Under the pieces are notes generated by a model that did not search any database, was not told the origin of the DNA, and worked only from the letters and a program-made list of their open reading frames with translations. Positions 33,774-43,000 of a stretch of 51,249 nt of DNA are shown here, one piece after another; positions within the stretch are counted from its first letter, which is position 1; every line of letters begins with the position of its first letter. The DNA lies in the NCBI GenBank assembly GCA_016464795.1, contig JAEKNN010000052.1, positions 1 through 51,249 on the forward strand, read 5' to 3'. The position numbers and the translations under genes are program-made. The DNA comes from Candidatus Amunia macphersoniae. Lineage in GTDB: Bacteria; Chloroflexota; Dormibacteria; Aeolococcales; Aeolococcaceae.

Positions 33774-33786
33774 AGTCGGAATTGTA
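33763..33786 (-). promoter_or_regulatory. sufU leaderless promoter with 17-bp operator over the start codon
   Basis: The palindrome CCGACT-TGCAC-AGTCGG (33763-33779, plus-strand reading) has perfect 6-bp arms. It contains the GTG codon in its centre and is followed by the -10 element TACAAT (33781-33786 on the minus strand). The same layout, spacing included, is found at 42947-42970 for the Rrf2/SUF operon, so the Rrf2 protein is the likely ligand. Confidence 0.75.
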
Positions 33787-33827
33787 CAGCCGATTGCACC
33801 GCGACCATCTCCGGCGACAATCCGGCG

Positions 33828-35033
33828 GTGCCCAGCCTCCGCCCCCGCACGTCACCAGTGTTCTGGCTGCTCAGCGGCCAGTTGATCATGTTCACAGGCG
33901 TGGCGGCGATGTTTCCTGTGGCCCCCCTGTACGTCCGTCGCCACGGGGGCAGCTCTCTGGACATCGCGCTGTTCATTGCCGGTCCGCTGATCGCCAACAC
34001 GCTGGCCCAGGTTCCCGCCGGCCGGTTGACCGACCGGGTTGGACGCCGGCCGATGCTCCTTGGCTCGCGCGCCGCCTACGGGATCCTGGCCTTCCTGCTC
34101 TTTGCGGACCTCGGACCGCTCTGGCTGCTGGCCGTGCTCCGGACACTGCAGGGTGTGGCTTCGGGCGCGTATGTGCCGGCGCTGCGGGCAGCGCTGGTGG
34201 ACCTCAGCGGCCCGGAAAAACGCGCCGAAAGGTTCGCACAGCTGCAGGCGGTGGAGATGGTGGGCCTGCTGGTGGGTCCGTTCCTGGGCGGCCTGATCGC
34301 ACTGTGGCGCGACGCGGGCATCTTCGCGGTTGCCGGCACCGCAAACCTGCTCGGTCTGGTGGCCATGCGTCGCATCCCCGAGACGCACGCGGGGCAGGTC
34401 GGAGATGCCCCCACGCCACCATTGCGGTGGTGGCGCCAGCCAGGCATCCTGGTGCCCTGCTTGGGCGTGGCAGCCTTCGGGACTGTGTTCTCGATGTACG
34501 ACGTGGTCTGGCCGCTCTACCTCTCAGCGCGCGGCTACAACAGCCTGGTGATCGGCGTGAGCATCAGCCTGTACGCAGTGCCCATCCTGCTGCTGGCCCG
34601 GGCCGGAGGCCGGCTCGCCGACCGGTCCAACCGGCGCTGGCTGATGGCGGGGTCCTTCGCGCTGTGCGGCGGTTGCGCGAGCCTCTACCCGACGCTGCGC
34701 ACGCTGACCCCAATCCTGATCCTCGGTACGGTAGAGGCGGTGGGCTTCGTGCTCATCGAACCCGTGATGTTCGCGGTGATCGGCGACAGCAGCCCGCCTG
34801 CGGCGCGGGGCCGCGCCATGGGGATAGGCGGCCTGTTCCAGTTCGGTGGCAGCGCCTTCGGCGCTGCGGTGCTGGGCACCTTGTACGGTCTCGGGGAGGG
34901 CATCGCGTTCTGGGGGGCGGCCGGCGCGTTGTTTGCGGCGGCGCTTCTCTGCGCGCTCGCCCTGCCTCCGCGCGCTCCCGGAGCAGTCGGTGCCAGCACG
35001 GTAGAGCTCCCCGGGGTGCCGCTGGACTCGTAA
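33828..35033 (+). CDS. Major facilitator superfamily transporter
   Basis: About 401 residues with twelve hydrophobic segments and the MFS loop motif between helices 2 and 3 (AGRLTDRVGRRPM), repeated in weaker form between helices 8 and 9 (GGRLADRSNRRWLM). Resembles drug/sugar efflux permeases; the substrate is unknown. GTG 33828 (VPSLRPRTSPVFWLL) is chosen because an upstream start at 33768 would overlap the sufU start and operator. Divergent from sufU, so the promoter region is shared. Confidence 0.88.
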   Translation: MPSLRPRTSPVFWLLSGQLIMFTGVAAMFPVAPLYVRRHGGSSLDIALFIAGPLIANTLAQVPAGRLTDRVGRRPMLLGSRAAYGILAFLLFADLGPLWLLAVLRTLQGVASGAYVPALRAALVDLSGPEKRAERFAQLQAVEMVGLLVGPFLGGLIALWRDAGIFAVAGTANLLGLVAMRRIPETHAGQVGDAPTPPLRWWRQPGILVPCLGVAAFGTVFSMYDVVWPLYLSARGYNSLVIGVSISLYAVPILLLARAGGRLADRSNRRWLMAGSFALCGGCASLYPTLRTLTPILILGTVEAVGFVLIEPVMFAVIGDSSPPAARGRAMGIGGLFQFGGSAFGAAVLGTLYGLGEGIAFWGAAGALFAAALLCALALPPRAPGAVGASTVELPGVPLDS

Positions 35034-35048
35034 CGCTGGGAGAGGGCC

Positions 35049-35078
35049 GTAAGGTTGTATCGCTGCTGTAAGGTAGTA
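35049..35078 (+). repeat. 19-bp-spaced direct repeat in the SRPBCC promoter region
   Basis: GTAAGGTTGTA (35049-35059) and GTAAGGTAGTA (35068-35078) differ at one position and start 19 bp apart, close to two turns of DNA. They lie about 50-75 bases before the ATG at 35126. They could be paired sites for a regulator or overlap promoter elements. Confidence 0.4.
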
Positions 35079-35125
35079 GCACATTGGCAGTAGTCTCATC
35101 CGCCCCACCGAGCCAGGAGGTTCCC

Positions 35126-35590
35126 ATGACCGCGTCTGTCGAGAAGAGCATCGATGTCGATGTCCCCGTTCACACCGCCTACAACCAGTGGACGCAGTTC
35201 GAGACTTTTCCCCAGTTCATGGAAGGCGTCGTCGAGGTGAAGCAGCTCAGCGACACCCGCCTCCATTGGAAGGCGAAGGTTGCCGGCAAGGAGAAGGAAT
35301 GGGAGGCTGAGATCACTGAGCAGAAGCCCGACGAGAGAGTCGCGTGGAAGGCCACCGAGGGTGCTCCCAATGCCGGCGTGGTCACCTTCCACCGCATCGA
35401 CGACGGCAAGACGAGAGTCATGCTCCAGCTCGAGGCCGAGCCCGAGGGGATCATCGAAGAGGTCGGCGACAAGCTCGGCCTGTTCGGCCATCGCGTCGAA
35501 GGCGACCTGAAGCGATTCAAGGAGTTCGTCGAGTCGCGCGGGTCCGAGACGGGTGCGTGGCGTGGCGAGGTGGACCAGCCGAACAAGTAG
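35126..35590 (+). CDS. SRPBCC-family (polyketide cyclase-like) protein
   Basis: 154-residue soluble protein with the SRPBCC/cyclase pattern: a N-terminal VEKSIDVDVPVHTAYNQWTQ, then FPQFMEGVVEVKQL, later HRVEGDLKRFKEFVE and a C-terminal GAWRGEVDQPNK. Proteins of this type bind hydrophobic ligands in a deep cavity; the ligand here is unknown. Often found with stress genes in Chloroflexi-type genomes. AGGAGG ribosome site at 35116-35121 precedes ATG 35126. A structured repeat (copy D) follows the stop. Confidence 0.85.
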   Translation: MTASVEKSIDVDVPVHTAYNQWTQFETFPQFMEGVVEVKQLSDTRLHWKAKVAGKEKEWEAEITEQKPDERVAWKATEGAPNAGVVTFHRIDDGKTRVMLQLEAEPEGIIEEVGDKLGLFGHRVEGDLKRFKEFVESRGSETGAWRGEVDQPNK

Positions 35591-35619
35591 CCGGCGCTGT
35601 GGGAGGCCCGTCGCAGCAC

Positions 35620-35736
35620 GGGAGGAGGTGGCTGTTCACTTCGGTCGCTGTTCTCGCGGGCGCGGCGGAGCCAACCGCACGGCGATTGTCTCCTTGCTGC
35701 TGCGGACGCTCCCTTCGTGAACTGCCACCTCCTCCC
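35620..35736. repeat. Structured intergenic repeat, family 1, copy D
   Basis: Closest relative of copy C at 2245-2395; cores agree over about 75 bases (TCGCTGT, GGAGCCAAC, TGTCTCCTTGCTGCT). Left arm GGGAGGAGGTGGCTGTTCAC (35620-35639) and right arm GTGAACTGCCACCTCCTCCC (about 35717-35736) are nearly perfect complements, giving a stem of about 20 bp. It sits between the SRPBCC gene and the convergent gene at 35864. The rest of that gap (35737-35863) shows nothing clear. Confidence 0.6.
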
Positions 35737-35863
35737 GGAATGGCCGGGGTCGACAGCATTTCAGCGGTCGTTGTCCTGTTGTCCTATCCAATGCGGGGGC
35801 GGTTTGGGACACCCTCGAGCCTGCCCCGGGTCGGGGGCGCGGGACTCGCTGAGTCCTCGAAAT

Positions 35864-37003
35864 TCATCCCACCTGGACCGACGACGTCGTTCCATCGCCA
35901 TGCACGATTTCAAGCGCTGCATTCGCGAGGGGGTCCCGACCGAGGGGAAGTGTAGTCACCGCTAGGAATACGTCAGCTGACGCCGGCCGAAATTGGAGAA
36001 CGGTCATGTGGCCAGGGAGAGATGCGACCACCGACCCGCCGCTGACCTTACGCACCTCCACAAGATCTGTGGCAGTGGAGGCCGTCTGGAGGCCCACCAC
36101 CAATTCGGTGTCGTCGCCCGTGAAGCCCAGAACGATGCGGTCATTCACCGAGGCCACGGTGGCCCCGTCGGCGGCGCGAATGATCGTGTTGAAAAAGGGG
36201 GGTCGCAGGGACTCCTCGGCGAAGTATCTGCCATCGGCGGACTCGATGACCGTCGCAGGCGTGCTGCTCAGGTCTACCTTTCTGAGCAGATGAAATGTGG
36301 ACAGGCTGAATTCCCGGATTGAGGAGGTGACAGTCCGTAGGTCGCCCCCTACTTCAACGAAGTCCTCGTCAAGGATGACGACGAGATCACGGGTCACGCT
36401 GCACACGGCGACGTCGTGCAGCGAATCCCCACTCCCAGTCCCGAGGTCTCCAAGCTCCCGCGGCTCCTTGCCGCCATCGGTGATGGCGATGGATGACTGA
36501 ACGCCCGCCGCAGGGTTGGGATTGTGGACAACGCACAGGTGCCGGCTGTCGTCCGCCCACCGGAACTGGTCGTGCGGATCGAGGATTCCAAGTCTCGCGC
36601 CGTCGACTGTCACCACTGCCCGCTGCGGGAGGGGGCCAACCCCCGCGGCCACGAAACGCGACCCGTCAGGTGATTGTCCCAACTGGCCTATTGCTCCTGC
36701 GACTGCCCGTGAATCGAAGGTGCGGAGGAGCTTCCCATCCCAGCCCACCAAATGATATGTCGTGAGGCCTGGAGCCGATTTCGTCACAATCACCTGGGCG
36801 GTGCTGGGCCCACCGGACGCCAGGACCGTGGGCGTCACTGGGCTGCTGGCGGTAACAGGGATGTTTGCAGGCGTCGTCTTTGAGACCACGCCTGCAGGCC
36901 CCCGCGCAGCCAGCCACGCCACAACCAGCGACACCAGCACGAGCGCCGCACCGAAACCGATCAGAGTCGACAGCCACCGCGGTCGCTTGTGCCTCGGTAT
37001 CAC
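35864..37003 (-). CDS. Membrane-anchored propeller-like protein, intact paralogue of the 29-822 gene
   Basis: 379 residues. Basic N-terminus, one membrane helix at about 11-32 (WLSTLIGFGAALVLVSLVVA) and a large outer part. SPDGSRFVAAGVG, FRWADDSRHLCVVHN and VLGFTGDDTELVVGL resemble WD40/TolB-type blades. The last part (FRPASADVFLAVTTLP) matches the C-terminus of the broken gene. The intact copy defines the missing part in the 29-822 gene. It starts with GTG 37003; no strong ribosome site. No function can be named. The 278-base gap upstream (37004-37281) holds nothing I recognise. Confidence 0.72.
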   Translation of the reverse strand: MIPRHKRPRWLSTLIGFGAALVLVSLVVAWLAARGPAGVVSKTTPANIPVTASSPVTPTVLASGGPSTAQVIVTKSAPGLTTYHLVGWDGKLLRTFDSRAVAGAIGQLGQSPDGSRFVAAGVGPLPQRAVVTVDGARLGILDPHDQFRWADDSRHLCVVHNPNPAAGVQSSIAITDGGKEPRELGDLGTGSGDSLHDVAVCSVTRDLVVILDEDFVEVGGDLRTVTSSIREFSLSTFHLLRKVDLSSTPATVIESADGRYFAEESLRPPFFNTIIRAADGATVASVNDRIVLGFTGDDTELVVGLQTASTATDLVEVRKVSGGSVVASLPGHMTVLQFRPASADVFLAVTTLPLGRDPLANAALEIVHGDGTTSSVQVG

Positions 37004-37281
37004 GCGATCAGAAGCAGCGCGTGGCCGCCATGGGACGTGCGCGTTGCATGTGAAGAGCCTCGCAGAAGTGGACGGCGCTCCTCCACCTTAACACCAATCT
37101 CTGAGACAAGGACACTCGTCGCAGACGCGCAAAACTCGCACCGTCGCACTCTCGCCATGCCTCACGGTCCGAACCAAGACGCCCACCTCGTCCTCGGCCC
37201 CACCCTCTCGGAGTGTCTCGCTGCGAGCAGAGCAACCGGGAGCGACTGTCCCTCCCCGACACCGTCGCCCTGCAACCGGAA

Positions 37282-38529
37282 CTACCGGAAGATGCGGCGG
37301 ACCTCTGCGAGCGCATCCCCGAGGGCGTCGATCTCCTCGTGGGTGTTGTAGAGGTACACGGATGCGCGCGCGGTTGCGGCCACCCCGAGGCGCTTCATCA
37401 GCGGCTGGCAGCAGTGGTGGCCGGCGCGGACGGCCACGCCCTGGCGATCGAGGATCGTGCCCACGTCATGGGCGTGCACATCGGTGACGTTGAAGCTGAC
37501 CGCACCGCCGCGTGCGCTCATGTCGTGCGGCCCGTACACGTCGATGCCGTCCATCTCCTCGAGCAGCGAAAGCAGATGCGAGGTCAGCTGCTGCTCGTGT
37601 GCGTGCACCCGGTCCATGCCGATGGCGTCGAAATAATCGCAGGCGGCGGCAAGGCCGGCGGCCGCTCCGACGTCGGGTGTTCCGGCCTCGAACTTGTGCG
37701 GCACCGTGCTCCAGGTGGACTTCTCCAGCGACACCCGCAGGATCATGCTGCCACCGCCGAGGAAAGGAGGCATCCGCTGGAGCAGCTCTGGACGCGCCCA
37801 CAGCACTCCCGCCCCCATCGGGGCGCACATCTTGTGGCCGCTGAACGCGAGGAAATCGCAGTCCAGGTCACGCACCGAGACCGGCATGTGCGGCACGCTC
37901 TGGGCCGCATCGACGCACACCAGCACGTCACGCTCATGGGCCGCATCGATCACCGCTCGCAACGGCACCACCGTGCCGAGCACGTTCGACTGGTGACTGA
38001 GGCTGACCAGCTTGGTGGGTGGCGCCAGCAACTCGTCGAGACCGGAGAGATCCAGCGTGCCATCGTCGTTGACGCGCAGGAACGCCAGCTCGAGACCGGC
38101 ACGCTCGGCAGCGAGCTGCCAGGGCACCAGGTTGCTGTGGTGCTCCATCTCGGTGAGCACGATCCTGTCCCCGGGGGAGAGCAGCTCGCGCGCATAGGAC
38201 GACGCCACCAGGTTGAGCGCCTCGGTGGTGTTGCGCAGCAACACCAGACCCTCGGCGGGGGCGTCGATGAAACGCGCCACCCGAGTGCGCGCGCCTTCGA
38301 AGATGTCGGTCGCCTCGTTGCCGATGGTGTGCACGCCACGGTGGACGTTGGCGTTGTGGAGGCGGTAATAGTTGTCCACCGCATCGAGAACCTGCTGCGG
38401 CTTCTGCGAGGTGGCGGCGGAGTCGAGGTACACCAGCGGATGCCCGTTCACCCGCCGCTGCAGCAGCGGGAAGTCAGCTCTGACGGCAGCGACGTCGAGG
38501 GTGGCGGTGGCGACATCGAGGCTGGTCAT
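37282..38529 (-). CDS. sufS: Cysteine desulfurase SufS
   Basis: PLP enzyme (group II) that removes sulfur from L-cysteine for the SUF system. 415 residues: N-terminal YLDSAATSQKP, HSNLVPW, PLP-binding Lys in FSGHKMCAPMGAG and catalytic Cys373 in RAGHHCCQP. It overlaps the Rieske gene start by 4 bases and is the last gene of the rrf2-sufCBD unit. The partner SufU is encoded at 33327. Confidence 0.95.
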   Translation of the reverse strand: MTSLDVATATLDVAAVRADFPLLQRRVNGHPLVYLDSAATSQKPQQVLDAVDNYYRLHNANVHRGVHTIGNEATDIFEGARTRVARFIDAPAEGLVLLRNTTEALNLVASSYARELLSPGDRIVLTEMEHHSNLVPWQLAAERAGLELAFLRVNDDGTLDLSGLDELLAPPTKLVSLSHQSNVLGTVVPLRAVIDAAHERDVLVCVDAAQSVPHMPVSVRDLDCDFLAFSGHKMCAPMGAGVLWARPELLQRMPPFLGGGSMILRVSLEKSTWSTVPHKFEAGTPDVGAAAGLAAACDYFDAIGMDRVHAHEQQLTSHLLSLLEEMDGIDVYGPHDMSARGGAVSFNVTDVHAHDVGTILDRQGVAVRAGHHCCQPLMKRLGVAATARASVYLYNTHEEIDALGDALAEVRRIFR

Positions 38530-38861
38530 GCCACCTCGTTGCTCAGGGCGATCCTGATGACGCCGTCAGCGGTGTCCACGACGTGGCTGCGCACCGGTTG
38601 CACCGCCGGCAGAGACAGGGGGTCGCCGCTGGCGAGGTCGAAGGCGGACCCGTGCAGGGGACACTCGATGGCGCAGCGCGAGACGTCGAGATCGCCGTCG
38701 CTCAGCGACGCTTCAGCATGGCTGCAGGTGTCGTCGAGCGCGTAGAACTGGCCGTTGCAGTTGAAGATGGCGACGGGGGTTTCGTCGATCTCCACCCGGG
38801 CCGCGTGGCCGGAGGGAACGTCCTCGATCCGCCCCACCTCGACCCACGTCGCCACGCTCAT
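38526..38861 (-). CDS. Rieske-type [2Fe-2S] ferredoxin
   Basis: 111 residues, with the Rieske ligands Cys46-x-His48 (DTCSHAE) and Cys67-x2-His70 (CPLH), plus the surrounding GSAFDLASG. Similar small ferredoxins are found in SUF operons of actinobacteria and others, between sufD and sufS. It may supply electrons for cluster assembly or be an early client. Overlaps both neighbours by 4 bases. Confidence 0.93.
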   Translation of the reverse strand: MSVATWVEVGRIEDVPSGHAARVEIDETPVAIFNCNGQFYALDDTCSHAEASLSDGDLDVSRCAIECPLHGSAFDLASGDPLSLPAVQPVRSHVVDTADGVIRIALSNEVA

Positions 38862-40204
38862 GCTTGCACCGGCTCGATGCCCGCCTGGGCATCGCCCTCG
38901 AGCTCGTGGTCGAGCAGGCCGCCGATGAGCTCGGCGACGCCCTGGTGCGGGCAGTCGGCCAGCGCGTCGTCGAGGAAGCCGCGCACGATCAGCCGGTCGG
39001 CGTCCTCCTCGGTGACCCCGCGAGCCATCAGGTAGAAGCGGTGGTCGTCGTCGATGTGGCCGGCGGTGGCGCCGTGGCCGCAGCGCACGTCATTGGCGCG
39101 GATCTCCAGGCGCGGCACCGAGTCTGCGGTGGCGCCGTGGCTGAGGATCAGGTTGCGGTTCTGGACGTAGGCGTCGGTCTGCTGGGCCTCCCTGTCGACA
39201 TCGATCAGGCCGCTGTAGACACTGCGCGCGCGGTCGCGAACGGCCACCTTCAACTTCAGTCTGCTGCTGGTCTGGGGGGCACGGTGGGCCTGGAGTGACT
39301 GGTGGTCGAGGTGCTGGGTGGCGTCACCGAAGGCCACGCCGGAGATCTCCGCCTCGGCACCGGCACCATCGAGGAGCACTTCCCAGTACGCCTTCTGAAG
39401 GCGAGAACCAAGGGTGGCCCCGAACATGCGCAGCCGTGCGTTCGGCGCCAGCACTGTGCGATGCAGCGCCATGTGCCAGGTGGCCTCTCCCCACTGCTGC
39501 AGCACGTGGTGGTCGAGACGCGCGTCACGGCCGACAGACGCGATCGTCACCGCATCGCTGAACATCTCGTCGGTGCTGACGGCGCCGAGATAGTCGTCGA
39601 TCAACGTCAGCGAGGAGTTGTCCTCGAGCAGCACCACCGTTGCCGGAAAGGTCGCTGAATGATCGCCGGCGGCGCTGTGCGCCACCCAGACGGGAACGGC
39701 CGCATCCACCGATCGTGGAACGTAGACGAACGCACCGCCCTGCCAGATCGCGTTCCACAGGGCCACGAAGGGCGACTCCGCGACACCCACCGACGCCAGT
39801 GCCCGCTGGACGAGCTCGGGATGGCTCAGCACCGCCTCGTCCAGCGAGGTGACCAGGATGCCTGCGGCAGCCAGGCCGTCGCTGTGCTCGATGCGAGTCT
39901 GTGGCGCGGTGTCGACGACCAGCGCTCCGTCAGCTGCGGCCTGGTTGCGCCGAGCACGGATGGCCTCGATCAGAGGCTCGTCGACCGGATCGCCAACGTG
40001 AAACGAGCTCAGCCTCAGCTTGCTGGTGTCGGTGCGCCGCCAGTCCTCATCGCGCTGCGACGACGGCATCGGCATCGCCGTGAACGCATCCCAGGCGGCC
40101 TGGCGACGGTCGCGTAGCCATCCGCTTGCAGACTCGATGCGTGCTTCCACCGCCGCCGCGAACGCCGGTGCGCCCGCGGTGACCGTCCCGGCACCGGTGA
40201 TCAC
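38858..40204 (-). CDS. sufD: SUF complex subunit SufD
   Basis: Scaffold-complex partner of SufB and SufC. 448 residues with the typical beta-helix part: LVDRDR-like region, [20 protein letters not shown] (quoted part), [20 protein letters not shown] and FLDDAL near the C-terminus. The invariant His of the SufB/SufD pair is seen in RCGHGAT. It overlaps sufB by 4 bases. Confidence 0.94.
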   Translation of the reverse strand: MITGAGTVTAGAPAFAAAVEARIESASGWLRDRRQAAWDAFTAMPMPSSQRDEDWRRTDTSKLRLSSFHVGDPVDEPLIEAIRARRNQAAADGALVVDTAPQTRIEHSDGLAAAGILVTSLDEAVLSHPELVQRALASVGVAESPFVALWNAIWQGGAFVYVPRSVDAAVPVWVAHSAAGDHSATFPATVVLLEDNSSLTLIDDYLGAVSTDEMFSDAVTIASVGRDARLDHHVLQQWGEATWHMALHRTVLAPNARLRMFGATLGSRLQKAYWEVLLDGAGAEAEISGVAFGDATQHLDHQSLQAHRAPQTSSRLKLKVAVRDRARSVYSGLIDVDREAQQTDAYVQNRNLILSHGATADSVPRLEIRANDVRCGHGATAGHIDDDHRFYLMARGVTEEDADRLIVRGFLDDALADCPHQGVAELIGGLLDHELEGDAQAGIEPVQA

Positions 40205-41601
40205 CCGACCGACCCCTCCATCGACAGCGCCAGCAGACGGTTGAGCTCGACGGCGTATTCCATCGGCAGCTCCTTGACGAAGGGTTCGAAGAAACCGTTG
40301 ACGATCAGCGCGGTGGCCTCGTTCTCGTCGATGCCGCGGGAGGTCAGGTAGAAGATCTGGTCCTCGCCCACCTTGCTCACCGTCGCCTCATGGCCGATGG
40401 TCACGTCAGGGCTCTCCACGTCCATGTACGGATAGGTGTCGCTCTGCGACTCCTCGTCGAGCAGGAGCGCGTCGCAGCGGACGTTGACGCGTACGTCGTG
40501 GGCCTTCGGATAGACCTTGATGTGGCCACGATAGGAGGTGCGGCCGGTGCCCTTGCTGATCGAGCGCGAAACGATGTTGCTGGTGGTGTGCGCGGCCACA
40601 TGAATGCACTTGGCACCCGCGTCCTGGTGCTGGCCCGCCCCAGCGAACGCGGCCGAGAGCACCTCGCCGTGCGCGCCTTCGCCCATCAGGTAGATGGCCG
40701 GATACTTCATGGTCACCTTGGAGCCCAGGTTCCCATCGACCCACTCCACGGTTGCGTTCTCGTGGGCGATGGCGCGCTTGGTGACCAGGTTGTAGACGTT
40801 GTCCGACCAGTTCTGGATGGTGGTGTAGCGAATCTTCGCGCCCTTGTGGGCAACCAGCTCCACCACCGCCGAGTGCAGTGAATCGCTCGAGTAGTTGGGT
40901 GCCGTGCAGCCCTCGATGTAGTGGACCGATGAGCCCTCCTCGGCGATGATCAGGGTGCGCTCGAACTGACCCATGTTGTCGCTGTTGATGCGGAAGTACG
41001 CCTGCAAGGGGATGTCCACCTTGACGCCGGCGGGAACGTAGACGAATGACCCGCCCGACCAGACAGCGCTGTTGAGCGCTGCGAACTTGTTGTCGTTGGC
41101 CGGGATCACCGTGCCGAAGTACTTGCGGAAGATCTCGGGGTGCTCGCGCAGGCCGGTGTCGCAGTCGCAGAAGAGGACGCCGAGCTTCTCCAGATCCTCA
41201 CGGATGTTGTGGTAGACCACCTCGGAGTCGTACTGGGCCGACACGCCGGCGAGGAACTTGCGCTCCGCCTGGGGAATGCCGAGGCGGTCGAAGGTGTTCT
41301 TGATCGACTCCGGCACGTCGTCCCACGAGCGCGTCTGCTCGCCGGCCGGCTTGACGTAGTAGTAGATGTCGTCGAAGTTGATGCCCGAGAGGTCCGCGCC
41401 CCACGACGGCATCGGCCGCTTCATGTAATGGTCATATGCCTTGAGACGGAACTTCAACATCCAGTCGGGTTCGTTCTTGTGCTGCGAGATGGCAGCGACC
41501 ACCTCCGGAGACAGACCCTTCTCAGTGCGAAACACCGACACGTCGACGTCGTGAAAGCCGAACTGATAATCCTTGGTCAGCTCGCGCGCCTGGACGCTCA
41601 T
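40201..41601 (-). CDS. sufB: Fe-S cluster assembly protein SufB
   Basis: Main scaffold subunit of the SufBC2D complex. 466 residues, starting [20 protein letters not shown]. Characteristic parts include [40 protein letters not shown], the core beta-helix segment [20 protein letters not shown] and the C-terminal [17 protein letters not shown]. The conserved Cys in EGCTAP is the usual sulfur acceptor. Overlap of 4 bases with sufC. Confidence 0.96.
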   Translation of the reverse strand: MSVQARELTKDYQFGFHDVDVSVFRTEKGLSPEVVAAISQHKNEPDWMLKFRLKAYDHYMKRPMPSWGADLSGINFDDIYYYVKPAGEQTRSWDDVPESIKNTFDRLGIPQAERKFLAGVSAQYDSEVVYHNIREDLEKLGVLFCDCDTGLREHPEIFRKYFGTVIPANDNKFAALNSAVWSGGSFVYVPAGVKVDIPLQAYFRINSDNMGQFERTLIIAEEGSSVHYIEGCTAPNYSSDSLHSAVVELVAHKGAKIRYTTIQNWSDNVYNLVTKRAIAHENATVEWVDGNLGSKVTMKYPAIYLMGEGAHGEVLSAAFAGAGQHQDAGAKCIHVAAHTTSNIVSRSISKGTGRTSYRGHIKVYPKAHDVRVNVRCDALLLDEESQSDTYPYMDVESPDVTIGHEATVSKVGEDQIFYLTSRGIDENEATALIVNGFFEPFVKELPMEYAVELNRLLALSMEGSVG

Positions 41602-42419
41602 GAACCTGCCTCCGCGACCACGCCGGTCAGTGACGTTTGTGAGGCGGCCGCCTGCGCGGCGACCGGCCCGATGATCGGCTCGTACCCCTGGCTCTCGATC
41701 TGCCGCGCCAGCTCCGGACCGCCGGAGGTGATCACCCGGCCTGCATTGAGCACGTGGACGCGGTCTGGCTTCAGGTACTCGAGGATGCGCGGGTAGTGGG
41801 TGATGACCAGGACGCTCATGTCAGGGCCTGCGAGCCGGGTGACACCCTGGGCGACAGTGCGCAGGGCGTCGACGTCGAGCCCGGAGTCGGTCTCGTCGAG
41901 GATCGACAGGCGCGGCCGCAGCATCGCCATCTGGAGGATCTCAGCACGCTTCTTCTCGCCACCGCTGAAGCCATCGTTGATGTAGCGGGCGCGGAAGCTC
42001 TCGTCGATCCTCAGCGCCGTCATCTCCTCGTTGAGTCGCCGGATGAACTCGCGCGCAGGCATCTCCTTGCCCTGGGCACGAAGCGCCGCACGCATGAAGT
42101 TGACTGTGGTGACGCCAGGGATCGCCGTCGGGTATTGGAAGCAGAGGAAGACGCCAAGCCGGGCGCGCGCGTCAGCGCTGAGCGCGAGCAGATCCTGGCC
42201 ACCGAAGCTGGCGCTCCCGCCGGTCACCGTGTACTTGGGGTGGCCGCTGAGGGTGTATGCAAGGGTGCTCTTACCCGATCCGTTGGGGCCCATCAGGGCG
42301 TGCACCTCGCCCGCCGGGACGGTCAGGTCGACGCCGCGAAGAATCTCCTTGTTCTCGACGGCGACGGTGAGACCGCTGACGACGAGGTCGGCGGCGGCAG
42401 TGGCGCTGCCCTCAGTCAC
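41598..42419 (-). CDS. sufC: SUF complex ATPase SufC
   Basis: ABC-type ATPase that drives conformational change of SufB-SufD. 273 residues: Walker [10 protein letters not shown] (44-52), the SufC-specific [13 protein letters not shown] signature [11 protein letters not shown] and Walker [13 protein letters not shown]. It overlaps the rrf2 stop by 8 bases, so the operon begins with the regulator. The C-terminus has an extra Ala-rich tail. Confidence 0.96.
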   Translation of the reverse strand: MTEGSATAAADLVVSGLTVAVENKEILRGVDLTVPAGEVHALMGPNGSGKSTLAYTLSGHPKYTVTGGSASFGGQDLLALSADARARLGVFLCFQYPTAIPGVTTVNFMRAALRAQGKEMPAREFIRRLNEEMTALRIDESFRARYINDGFSGGEKKRAEILQMAMLRPRLSILDETDSGLDVDALRTVAQGVTRLAGPDMSVLVITHYPRILEYLKPDRVHVLNAGRVITSGGPELARQIESQGYEPIIGPVAAQAAASQTSLTGVVAEAGS

Positions 42420-42957
42420 GTGCGACCTCCGGGTGGGGGTCGACCGGAGCCATCGCCTCGAGCAGGGAGTGATCGTGGATCAGCTCGGCAAGGGTGGTCT
42501 GGCGGAGCACTGAGTCGATGCTCTCCTTGAGGCGCATCCACAGACCGCGCGACGCGCACTCGCCCTCGCGCGCGCAGCTGCCGCTCACATACTCGGTCGA
42601 CACGCACTGCACGGGTGCCACCTCACCCTCGACGGTGTGGACCACCTCGAGAACTGAGATCAGCTCCGGGGAGCGGGTCAGCGAGTAGCCACCGTGCACT
42701 CCGCGGGTGCTCTCGACCAGGCCGCCACGGCGCAGCTGGCCGGCGAGCTGCTCGAGGTAGGCGAGGGGAAGGCGCTCCACCCGGGCCACCTCGGCGATGC
42801 TCAGCGGACCGCTGCCGTACACACGAGCGAACTCGGTCATCATGCGCAGCCCGTAGTGCGCCTTGGAGCTGACCCGCATCGAGAACGAGCTGTTCGACTC
42901 GGCCATTCGAGGCGTCGGGGGTGCATGTTTGGGGGCGTGAGAAATTCCGACTGTCAT
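42412..42957 (-). CDS. Rrf2-family Fe-S-sensing transcription regulator (SufR/IscR-like)
   Basis: 181 residues. The winged helix carries ALRMM-like MRVSSKAHYGLRMMTEFARV and the recognition region LPLAYLEQLAGQLRRGGL plus RGVHGGYSL. The cluster-binding cysteines are Cys118, Cys128 and Cys134 (VQCVS, SGSCARE, GECAS), as in IscR-type proteins. The start is ATG 42957, 7 bases after TATAAT and inside a palindrome; the longer frame to 43182 would be translated through repeat copy B and is rejected. It probably represses its own operon and sufU when clusters are plentiful. An N-terminal extension of about 27 residues (HAPKHAPPTPRMAESN) precedes the domain. Confidence 0.92.
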   Translation of the reverse strand: MTVGISHAPKHAPPTPRMAESNSSFSMRVSSKAHYGLRMMTEFARVYGSGPLSIAEVARVERLPLAYLEQLAGQLRRGGLVESTRGVHGGYSLTRSPELISVLEVVHTVEGEVAPVQCVSTEYVSGSCAREGECASRGLWMRLKESIDSVLRQTTLAELIHDHSLLEAMAPVDPHPEVARD

Positions 42958-42970
42958 GGTCGGGATTATA
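42947..42970 (-). promoter_or_regulatory. SUF operon leaderless promoter with 17-bp operator over the start codon
   Basis: CCGAC and GTCGG at 42947-42951 and 42959-42963 form a palindrome across the ATG of rrf2 (42955-42957). TATAAT lies at 42965-42970 (minus strand), one base beyond the palindrome. The layout is the same as at 33763-33786. Matching bases extend into the coding part (AGTCGGA-TTTC). Confidence 0.78.
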
Positions 42971-43000
42971 CGCCAGCGCCCTCTCCGCTCGTGGTGCTGG

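Noticed and set aside
33755..35071. 438-residue second frame in the MFS gene
   Set aside because: The alternative frame at 33828-35033 has twelve hydrophobic helices and the MFS motif; this one is Gly/Arg-rich without pattern.
37213..38745. 510-residue open frame on the plus strand opposite sufS
   Set aside because: His/Arg/Val-rich composition of an antisense shadow frame in GC-rich DNA; sufS and the Rieske gene on the other strand are unambiguous.
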